Assembly: GCA_036558005.1 (NCBI GenBank) | Contig: DATBGO010000156.1 | Location: 1 to 8,818, forward strand | Reading direction: 5' to 3' | Origin: DATBGO01 sp036558005 | Lineage (GTDB): Bacteria; Actinomycetota; Actinomycetes; Streptosporangiales; Streptosporangiaceae | Length of the DNA stretch: 8,818 nt | Part shown: piece after piece, positions 1 through 5,938 of the stretch | How positions within the stretch are numbered: position 1 is the first letter of the stretch | How the letters are laid out: each line of letters opens with the position of its first letter | Made by a program: the position numbers and the translations under genes | The notes under the pieces: generated by a model | What the model was told of the DNA's origin: nothing | Seen by the model: the letters and a program-made list of their open reading frames with translations, nothing else | Database searches by the model: none

Positions 1-226
1 GCTGGCCAAACGACCGGTGCACCGCCGTCAGCGTCGCCGCCTCATCCCGCCAGTACGACGCCCCGCCAATCCCCCACAACCCCGCCGCCGCCATCACCAG
101 CGACGGCAGCACCCGCATCCAGGCCGGCCCGGCCCGGTAGCCGCCGTCCCCCGCCGCGGCATGGTGCGCCCCCGCCGCCTGTCCTGGCGGCGGGGGCGCC
201 ACGCTCGGGCTGTCGCTTCGGGGCAC
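1..226 (-). CDS. N-terminal part of a GT-C (family 39-like) membrane glycosyltransferase, cut by the window edge
   Basis: Reading the minus strand leftwards from about 226, one frame stays open to the window edge. It encodes a Pro/Ala/Gly-rich start, then a hydrophobic helix (VLPSLVMAAAGLWGIGG), then ASYWRDEAATLTAVHRSFGQ. A first membrane helix followed at once by W-R-D-E-A is typical of family 39 / ArnT / PMT-like integral membrane glycosyltransferases, in which the Asp-Glu pair lies in the first extracytoplasmic loop and these enzymes use polyprenyl-phosphate sugars. The start is uncertain: GTG at 226 (17 bases after the hpnH stop), GTG at 202, or ATG at 118. None has a good ribosome binding site. 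I chose 226 because the codons stay G/C-ending from there. Codon use (GCG, GGG, TTG, ATT, GAT) differs from the GCC/GGC/ATC/GAC habit of the hopanoid genes. A role in hopanoid glycosylation is possible but only suggested by position. Confidence 0.55.
   Translation of the reverse strand, partial: MPRSDSPSVAPPPPGQAAGAHHAAAGDGGYRAGPAWMRVLPSLVMAAAGLWGIGGASYWRDEAATLTAVHRSFGQ
166..199 (-). repeat. Perfect 14-bp GC-only inverted repeat with 6-base loop just downstream of hpnH
   Basis: Positions 166-179 and 186-199 are exact reverse complements, separated by the loop TGTCCT (plus strand, 180-185). With one bulged base at 200, two more pairs form (164-165 with 201-202). In the transcript this very stable hairpin begins about 45 bases after the hpnH stop codon. 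There is no run of U after it, so it is not a textbook intrinsic terminator. It could act as a 3' stabiliser, a weak terminator or an attenuator before the next gene. It may also lie inside the first codons of the downstream glycosyltransferase gene if that gene starts at 226 or 202. The repeat is seen directly; its function is inferred. Confidence 0.7.
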
Positions 227-243
227 GGGCAGCGGCGGCCTGC

Positions 244-1248
244 TCAGCCGCCGCGCAGCGCGCGGATCGACTCGTGCAGCGATCCCATCGTGGCCAGCAC
301 CGCAGACGGCTCATAGCCGCAGTGCGCCATGCAGTTCGCGCACCGCGGGTCCTTGCCGCGGCCGTACTTCGACCAGTCGGTGGTCTCCACCAGATCCTTG
401 TAGGTCTCGGTGTAGCCGTCCGACATCAGGTAGCAGGGCCGCTGCCAGCCCTTCAGCGAGTAGGACGGGATGCCCCACGCGGTGCAGCTGAAGTCGGCCT
501 TGCCCTCGAGGAAGTCGAGGAACAGCGGCGAATGGTTGAGCCGCCACCGCTTCCTGTTCCCGTCGCCGAACGCCTTGCGGAACAGCTCCCTGGTCTCGGT
601 CACGCCAAGGAAGTGTTCCTGATCCGGCGCCTTCTCGTAGGCATAAGCCGGCGAGATCATCATCTCGTCGACCTTCAGGTCGTCGTTGAGGTAGTTCAGC
701 ACGTCGATGACGGTCTGCGGGGTATCGGTGTTGAAGAAGGTGGTGTTGGTGGTCACCCGGAAGCCGCGCCGCTGGCATTCCCTGATCGCGGCGACCGCGT
801 CGGCGAACACGCCTTCCTTGCAGACCGACTCGTCGTGCCGCTCCTCCAGCCCGTCGATGTGCACCGCCCAGGCGAAGTAGCGCGACGGCGTGAACTTGTC
901 GATCTTCTTCGGGATGAGCAGCGCGTTCGTGCACAGGAACACGTACTTCTTCCGCTTGATCAGCTCGTTCACCAGGACGTCGATCTGCGGGTGCATCAGC
1001 GGCTCGCCGCCGGCGATCGACACCATCGGCGCGCCGCATTCGTCGATCGCGGCCAGCGCCTGCTCGACTGGCATGCGCTGCTTCAGCACGCTCGCCGGAT
1101 GCTGGATCTTGCCGCAGCCAGCACAGGCGAGATTGCACGCGAACAGCGGCTCCAGCTCGACCAGCAGCGGGAACTTCTCCCGCCGGGCGAGCCGCTGGCG
1201 CATCAGGTAAGCGCCGACGCGGATGCTCTGGCGCAAAGGCATAGTCAT
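244..1248 (-). CDS. hpnH: Radical SAM adenosylhopane synthase HpnH
   Basis: This 334-residue cytoplasmic enzyme is the full usual length. HpnH cleaves S-adenosylmethionine and adds the 5'-deoxyadenosyl radical to hopene (diploptene), giving adenosylhopane, the first step towards C35 bacteriohopanepolyols. The radical SAM cluster motif CxxxCxxC is at C38, C42 and C45 (CNLACAGC), and the SAM-binding GGEPL is at 80-84. Cys106, in YVFLCTN, sits exactly where the family has the cysteine reported to quench the radical intermediate. Further cysteines near 255, 272, 303, 306 and 310 (CANCMAHC) lie in the C-terminal part, as in other HpnH proteins. The ATG at 1248 overlaps the stop of the upstream hpnG-ispH ORF by 4 bases (ATGA) and has a full Shine-Dalgarno sequence, so both the start and translational coupling are well supported. 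It is the last recognised hopanoid gene in the window. Confidence 0.96.
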   Translation of the reverse strand: MTMPLRQSIRVGAYLMRQRLARREKFPLLVELEPLFACNLACAGCGKIQHPASVLKQRMPVEQALAAIDECGAPMVSIAGGEPLMHPQIDVLVNELIKRKKYVFLCTNALLIPKKIDKFTPSRYFAWAVHIDGLEERHDESVCKEGVFADAVAAIRECQRRGFRVTTNTTFFNTDTPQTVIDVLNYLNDDLKVDEMMISPAYAYEKAPDQEHFLGVTETRELFRKAFGDGNRKRWRLNHSPLFLDFLEGKADFSCTAWGIPSYSLKGWQRPCYLMSDGYTETYKDLVETTDWSKYGRGKDPRCANCMAHCGYEPSAVLATMGSLHESIRALRGG

Positions 1249-2810
1249 GCTGGCCTTACCTCCTTGGGAAGGCTGAACCGGATGGACTCGGTCGCGACCA
1301 CGCGCTCGCTGACCTCAAGCGGGCCAAGCCCCGACAGTGCGGCGACGATCTGCCCAACTGCTGCGGGCGGCGCGGACGCCCCCGCGGAAATCCCGATCAC
1401 CGACGCCCCGGCGAGCCAGCTCAGCTCGATGTCCTCCGGGCCGTCGATGAGGTGCGCGGGTACGCCTGCCCGCTGCGCGGTCTCGACCAGGCGCACTGAA
1501 TTGGATGAATTAGCCGATCCGGCCACCAGCACCAGGTCGGCCTGCTCGGCCACCGCCCGGACCGCCTGCTGGCGGTTGGTGGTGGCGTAGCAGATGTCGT
1601 CGCTGCCCGGCCCGCGGGCGGCGGGGAACCGGTCCAGCAGGGCCTTGACGATCTCGCTGGCCTCATCCGCGGACAGCGTGGTCTGCATCAGGTAGGCGAC
1701 CTTGGCCGGGTCGGGCGGCGCCAGCTTCGCGACGTCCTGCGCCGTCTCGACCAGCGCCATGGCGCCGGGCGCCTCGCCCAGCGTGCCCTCGACCTCTTCG
1801 TGGCCCGCGTGGCCGATCAGCACCACCTGGTATCCCTCGGCCACGAATCGGCGTGCCTCGGTGTGCACCTTGGCGACCAGCGGGCACGTCGCGTCGACCG
1901 CCGCCAGCCCGCGCCGGTCCGCCTCTGCGCGCACCGCGGGGGATACGCCGTGCGCGGAGAACACCACCGTGGCATCGTCGGGCACCTCGCTCAGCTCGTC
2001 GACGAACACCGCGCCGCGCTGTTCCAGCCCGGCGACCACCTGCGAGTTGTGCACGATCTGCTTGCGCACGTAGACCGGCGGGCCGGTCCGGTCCAGCATC
2101 CGCTCCACGATCTCGATCGCCCGCTCCACCCCGGCGCAGAACGACCGCGGCCCGGCCAGCAGGACCTTGCGCTCCCCCGTCGCCGCCGCCCACCGGGCCA
2201 GCACCGGGGCGGCCAGCCGCAGTGACCGCAGCGCCGCGGTGCCGCCGCGCAGCAGGCCAGGGTGCAGCAGCGGCTGGTCCGGGGTGTCGGACACGGCCCT
2301 GACCACGACGCAGGGACGGCCCGCGGCGGCGGTCAGCAGGGTCGCCGATTCCATGTCGGCGACCAGCGCGCCGCCGGCCGCCAGCCTGCCCCGCTCGGCG
2401 CCGCGGGCCAGCTGCCCGCTGGTGACGATGGGGCCCGCTCGGGCGGTCAGCCCGGCCCGCCGCAGCTCGCCGGCCAGCAGCGGCGCGGACGGGCAGCTGA
2501 CCGCGCTGCCGGGGTCCGCGCCTGCCGCGCTGACCTGCGTGCCGACGACCAGGTCACCGGGCCGCAGGCCCGCGGTCAGCCCGCCGCCGGTACCGCTGAC
2601 CGCCAGCGCGCCGAACGCATATCCGGTCAGCCGGCCCGCCGCGGCCGCTGATCTCCTGGTCCCGTAACCGGTCCGCAGTACCTCACCCTGCCCGGCCAGG
2701 CCGCGGCGCACCGCCCGTGCCTCCAGCCGCAGCGGCGAGCAGACCACCAGCCCCCCGGCCGGCCCTGATGTGGCGGGCTCGGCGGGCCGGCTCAGCGCGG
2801 GCGCGCTCAT
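1245..2810 (-). CDS. hpnG-ispH: Fusion protein: HpnG-type adenosylhopane phosphorylase + IspH (HMBPP reductase)
   Basis: This 521-residue ORF holds two enzymes. Residues about 18-210 resemble the MTA/SAH nucleosidase-phosphorylase fold: LVVCSPLRLEARAV at the start, SGTGGG (72-77), DMESA (152-156) and VVRAVSDTPD (169-178). This matches HpnG, which removes adenine from adenosylhopane. Residues about 213-521 are a complete IspH, the [4Fe-4S] enzyme that reduces HMBPP to IPP and DMAPP at the end of the MEP pathway. Its cluster cysteines are C225 (FCAGVERA), C309 (DATCPLV) and C407 (DDICYATTNRQ). Its other conserved elements are H254, SAHG (285-288), H334/H337, E339, TTLS (377-380), SSN (435-437) and AGAS (476-479). 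No stop or convincing internal start separates the halves; only a short linker does. The ATG at 2810 overlaps the shc stop (ATGA) and has AGGAGG 9 bases upstream; the frame stays open further upstream only because of base composition. The IspH half is certain; the HpnG label rests partly on context. Confidence 0.92.
   Translation of the reverse strand: MSAPALSRPAEPATSGPAGGLVVCSPLRLEARAVRRGLAGQGEVLRTGYGTRRSAAAAGRLTGYAFGALAVSGTGGGLTAGLRPGDLVVGTQVSAAGADPGSAVSCPSAPLLAGELRRAGLTARAGPIVTSGQLARGAERGRLAAGGALVADMESATLLTAAAGRPCVVVRAVSDTPDQPLLHPGLLRGGTAALRSLRLAAPVLARWAAATGERKVLLAGPRSFCAGVERAIEIVERMLDRTGPPVYVRKQIVHNSQVVAGLEQRGAVFVDELSEVPDDATVVFSAHGVSPAVRAEADRRGLAAVDATCPLVAKVHTEARRFVAEGYQVVLIGHAGHEEVEGTLGEAPGAMALVETAQDVAKLAPPDPAKVAYLMQTTLSADEASEIVKALLDRFPAARGPGSDDICYATTNRQQAVRAVAEQADLVLVAGSANSSNSVRLVETAQRAGVPAHLIDGPEDIELSWLAGASVIGISAGASAPPAAVGQIVAALSGLGPLEVSERVVATESIRFSLPKEVRPA
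1258..1265 (-). promoter_or_regulatory. Ribosome binding site of hpnH
   Basis: The minus strand reads AAGGAGGT, a full match to the 16S anti-Shine-Dalgarno sequence, 9 bases before the hpnH ATG. It lies inside the last codons of the hpnG-ispH ORF and encodes part of its final Lys-Glu-Val. It fixes the hpnH start and predicts strong, coupled translation. Confidence 0.85.
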
Positions 2811-4882
2811 ACGGCATCCCCTCCTGGCAGCTGTCCGCCGGGCCCGCGCCCGGCGGGCCCGCTGCCGGCTGGCCCGGACGGGCCCTGGCCGGCCGGCCCG
2901 GCTGGCCCTGGCCCGGCCGCAGCCCTGCTGGCCGCGGCGGGCCCGCCCGGCGGCCCTGCCGCCAGGTACCGGCCCAGCGCGGTGACCGGGAAGACCAGCC
3001 GGTAGAGGTGGTAGTTGATGTAGAAGTCGCAGGGGAACCCGGTGCCGGTGTACTGCGGCTCGTCCCAGGTCCCGTCGTCGCGCTGGGTCCGGGCCAGCCA
3101 GCGCACGCCGGCCCCGGCCGGCCCGGCGGTCTCTTCGCCGCCCGCAGCCAGCAGCGCCATCAGCGCCCAGGCGGTCTGCGACGCCGTGGACGGGCCCCGC
3201 CCGGCCAGCTTCGGGTCCTCGTAGCAGAGCAGGTCCTCGCCCCAGCCGCCGTCGCTGTTCTGCACCGAGATCAGCCAGGCCACCGCCCGGCGGATGGACG
3301 GCTTGTGCGGCAGCACCCCGGCGGCGATCAGGGCCGGCACCACCGCGCCGGTGCCGTAGATGTAGTTCGCGCCCCACCGGCCGAACCAGGACCCGTCGCT
3401 CTCCTGGGCCCGCAGCAGCCAGGCCACGCCCCGCCGCGCCGCCTTGGTCCCGGCCAGGCCCTCGACGGCCAGCGCCTCGACGGTGTGCGCGGTGACGTCC
3501 GCCGACGGCGGGTCGATCACCTCGCCGAAGTCGCAGAACGGCAGCTTGCCGGGCAGCCGCGAGGTGTTGTCGGCGTCGAACGCGCCCCACCCGCCGTCCT
3601 TGGACTGCATCCCGGTCAGCCAGCGCAGCGCGCGCTGCACCGCCGCCTCGGTGCCGGGCAGCTCGGCCCGGCGCAGCGCGAGCACCACCTCGGCGGTGTC
3701 GTCGATGTCGGGATAGCCGTCGTTGTCGAACTCGAACGCCCAGCCGCCTGGGGCGAGCCCGGGGCGCTGCACCTGCCAGTCGCCGGGGCCGCGGATCTCC
3801 TCATCCAGCACCCACTGGGCGGCGGACTGCAGCGCCGGGTGGTCGGCGGGCAGCCCCGCGTCGGACAGCCCGATCATCGCCAGCACGGTGTCCCAGACCG
3901 GCGACTGGCAGGCCTCCAGCCGCCGCACCGGCCCGCGGGGGGTGTCTTCCCAGATGGTGAAGCGGTCAAGGCCGGCCAGGCCGCGCTTGATGACGGGGTG
4001 GTCCAGGCCGTAGCCGAGCAGGTGCAGGGCGATCAGCGAGTAGACCCACGGCGGCTGGATGCCGCCCCAGCAGCCGTCGCGTTCCTGCCGCGCGATGATC
4101 CACTCGGCGCAGCGGCGCAGCGCGGCGCGCCGGAACGCGCCGGCCGGCCGCAGCGCCAGGCCGCGCCGCACGTACCCGTGCAGGACCCGGTCCAGGCCGT
4201 TGAAGAAATGGTCCCAGGCGTCGGGCGGGCCCGACTTGGCCCGGCGGCCCCGGCCGCCCCGCCAGCCGGCCGGGTACAGCTCGTCCAGGGTGAACGGCAG
4301 CGGCCGGGCCGGGCGCAGCGCGCCGACCACCGTCAGCGGGACGATGGTCTGCCGGGCCCAGCAGCCCCAGTCGTAGACGTTCAGCGGGAACCAGGCAGGC
4401 AGGTAGATCATCTCCGGCGGCATGACCGGCAGGTAGTCCCACGACCAGGCCCCGAACAGGGCCAGCCAGATCCGGGTGAAGACCCTGGTGCCCGGGATCC
4501 CGCCCTGCCCGGTGATCCAGGCGGCGGCGCGGGTCATGTGTGCCTCGCCGGGCTGGTCGCCGGCCAGCCGCAGCGCCACGTACGCCTCGACCGTGGTGGA
4601 CAGGTCCGCGGTGCCGTCCTGCCAGTTGGACCAGGTGCCGTCGGCGCGCTGCCTGGACCTGATCCACCGGGCCGCCGCTTCGGTCTCCTCGTCGGTCCGG
4701 ATCCCGAGGAACTCGCGCAGCAGCAGGTCCTCGGCGTCCATGGTGACGTTGGTCTCCAGCTCGCCCTGCCACCAGCCGGCCTTGTCCTGCAGCCCGAGCA
4801 GGTGTTCGGTGGCCCGGTCCAGGGCCGCCCGGGCGGTCAGCCGGGTGTCCCGCCCGTCCGGACGGGACTGCGTCACCGTCAT
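2807..4882 (-). CDS. shc: Squalene-hopene cyclase
   Basis: This 691-residue class II triterpene cyclase, a monotopic membrane enzyme, converts squalene to hop-22(29)-ene and hopanol. The catalytic DxDD motif is DIDD at 392-395, followed by TA; the middle Asp (D394) should be the proton donor. The stabilising QW repeats appear throughout: QRADGTW (78-84), QERDGCW (266-272), QSKDGGW (426-432), QESDGSW (493-499), QNSDGGW (541-547) and QRDDGTW (600-606), plus a diverged copy near 32-38. The catalytic fold ends near residue 641. It is followed by about 50 residues of almost pure Gly, Pro, Ala and Ser, which are unusual for the family. The ATG at 4882 lies 36 bases after the upstream synthase stop, with GGTGG 7 bases before it as a moderate ribosome binding site. 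The stop overlaps the hpnG-ispH start. Confidence 0.97.
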   Translation of the reverse strand: MTVTQSRPDGRDTRLTARAALDRATEHLLGLQDKAGWWQGELETNVTMDAEDLLLREFLGIRTDEETEAAARWIRSRQRADGTWSNWQDGTADLSTTVEAYVALRLAGDQPGEAHMTRAAAWITGQGGIPGTRVFTRIWLALFGAWSWDYLPVMPPEMIYLPAWFPLNVYDWGCWARQTIVPLTVVGALRPARPLPFTLDELYPAGWRGGRGRRAKSGPPDAWDHFFNGLDRVLHGYVRRGLALRPAGAFRRAALRRCAEWIIARQERDGCWGGIQPPWVYSLIALHLLGYGLDHPVIKRGLAGLDRFTIWEDTPRGPVRRLEACQSPVWDTVLAMIGLSDAGLPADHPALQSAAQWVLDEEIRGPGDWQVQRPGLAPGGWAFEFDNDGYPDIDDTAEVVLALRRAELPGTEAAVQRALRWLTGMQSKDGGWGAFDADNTSRLPGKLPFCDFGEVIDPPSADVTAHTVEALAVEGLAGTKAARRGVAWLLRAQESDGSWFGRWGANYIYGTGAVVPALIAAGVLPHKPSIRRAVAWLISVQNSDGGWGEDLLCYEDPKLAGRGPSTASQTAWALMALLAAGGEETAGPAGAGVRWLARTQRDDGTWDEPQYTGTGFPCDFYINYHLYRLVFPVTALGRYLAAGPPGGPAAASRAAAGPGPAGPAGQGPSGPAGSGPAGRGPGGQLPGGDAV
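2810..2959 (-). repeat. Low-complexity Gly/Pro/Ala tail region of shc
   Basis: The last 50 codons of shc are an imperfect array of short GC-only units on the GGCCCG / GGCTGGCCC theme. They encode collagen-like triplets such as GPAGPAGQGPSGPAGSGPAG. The DNA is repetitive enough for slippage to change its length between strains. The segment lies outside the conserved cyclase core and carries the ribosome binding site for the next gene at its very end. Confidence 0.65.
2820..2825 (-). promoter_or_regulatory. Ribosome binding site of hpnG-ispH
   Basis: The minus strand has AGGAGG 9 bases before the ATG at 2810, inside the last codons of shc. It supports that start over the much longer open frame, which would run back into shc on the same strand. 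Confidence 0.8.
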
Positions 4883-4918
4883 GTCCTTACCACCGTCATC
4901 TCGCCGTTTCCTGGCCGG

Positions 4919-5938
4919 TCACCACTGCCGGGCGGTGATGAACTCGGCGATCCCGGTGAACTCGGCCCGCACGTCTTCGGGCATCTCGGTCTCGGCCAGG
5001 CACTTGGCCGCGGACGCCAGCTGCACGTCCGCCTCGGCCTCGGCCCAGCTCTTCCCGCCCGCCTCGACCACCAGGTCGGCGGCCCGCAGCAGGTCGCCCT
5101 CGCTGAGCGGCTCGGCCCGGGCCAGCATCTCGCGCAGCCGCGCGGCGGCGGCCGTCTCGCTGGTCAGCGCCGCGACCACTGGCAGCGACTTCTTCCTGGC
5201 CCGCAGGTCCGCGCGCACCGGCTTGCCGGTCCGCTCCGGCGCGCCCCAGATGCCGAGCAGGTCGTCGGTGAGCTGGAACGCGAGCCCGACGTGCGCGCCG
5301 AAGCCCGCCAGCCCCATCGCCACCGCGGGCGGCGCGCCCACGTAGATCGCCCCGATGCTGCACGCGCAGGCCATCAGTGCCGCCGTCTTGTCCCCGGCCA
5401 TTTCCAGGCACTCGGCCAGCGTGACGTCGTCGCGCCGCTCGAACGCCAGGTCCGCGCCCTGGCCGGCGATGAGCCGCTGGACCGCGGCCGACAGGCACCG
5501 CGACGCCCACAGGCCCTGCGGCGCCGGGCCTTCCAGCAGCAGGTCCTGGGCCAGCGCCAGCAGCGCGTCCCCGGCCAGGATCGCCGCGCCTACCCCGAAC
5601 ACCGTCCACGCGGTGGGCTGGTGCCTGCGCTCGGTGTCGCCGTCCATGATGTCGTCGTGCAGCAGCGAGAAGTTGTGCACGAACTCGACCGCCGCGGCCG
5701 CGCTGACGGCGCGCTCGGGCGCCGACCCCGCGGCCCGCGCGGACAGCAGCGCCAGCGCCGGGCGCAGCGCCTTGCCGGCCGCGCCCTGCCCGGCCGGGTT
5801 GCCTTCGGCGTCGGCCAGCCCCAGGTGGTAGGCGGCGACGATGCGCACTTCCGGGCTCAGCCGGCCCACCGCGGCCGCGATCGCCGGGCCGGTCAGGTCC
5901 CTGGCCGCCGCCACGCCGGCCGGCATGACGGCGGTCAC
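4919..5938 (-). CDS. Short-chain polyprenyl (farnesyl) diphosphate synthase
   Basis: This 339-residue trans-isoprenyl diphosphate synthase condenses IPP with allylic diphosphates, presumably to make the farnesyl diphosphate used by HpnD. The first aspartate-rich motif is DDIMD (95-99, in SLLHDDIMDGDTERR). The second is DDLLG (225-229, in FQLTDDLLGIWG). GKALRP (55-60) is the IPP-binding segment, and KTAAL (184-188) and RARKKSLP (246-253) also fit the family. Phe90, five residues before the first motif, is a bulky chain-length determinant favouring short products; C15 versus C20 cannot be settled from sequence. I chose GTG at 5938 because it overlaps the hpnE stop as GTGA, the same junction used at hpnD/hpnE, and GGGTGAG lies just upstream. 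ATG at 5926 would shorten it by four residues. Context in the operon makes FPP supply the best inference. Confidence 0.93.
   Translation of the reverse strand: MTAVMPAGVAAARDLTGPAIAAAVGRLSPEVRIVAAYHLGLADAEGNPAGQGAAGKALRPALALLSARAAGSAPERAVSAAAAVEFVHNFSLLHDDIMDGDTERRHQPTAWTVFGVGAAILAGDALLALAQDLLLEGPAPQGLWASRCLSAAVQRLIAGQGADLAFERRDDVTLAECLEMAGDKTAALMACACSIGAIYVGAPPAVAMGLAGFGAHVGLAFQLTDDLLGIWGAPERTGKPVRADLRARKKSLPVVAALTSETAAAARLREMLARAEPLSEGDLLRAADLVVEAGGKSWAEAEADVQLASAAKCLAETEMPEDVRAEFTGIAEFITARQW

Noticed and set aside
225..1590. Long plus-strand open frame opposite hpnH and ispH
   Set aside because: It lies antisense to two clearly conserved genes and lacks recognisable motifs.
2150..2210. 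Possible separate start for IspH inside the fusion
   Set aside because: A GTG codon (residue 203) exists, but it has no ribosome binding site before it and there is no stop codon between the halves.
2811..3590. Upstream extension of the hpnG-ispH frame
   Set aside because: The extra residues are a shifted reading of shc. The ATG at 2810, with AGGAGG and an ATGA overlap, is clearly the better start.
4883..4918. Promoter or terminator in the only larger gap of the operon
   Set aside because: The 36 bases show no hairpin and no -10/-35 pair that I could defend; they hold only a moderate ribosome binding site.
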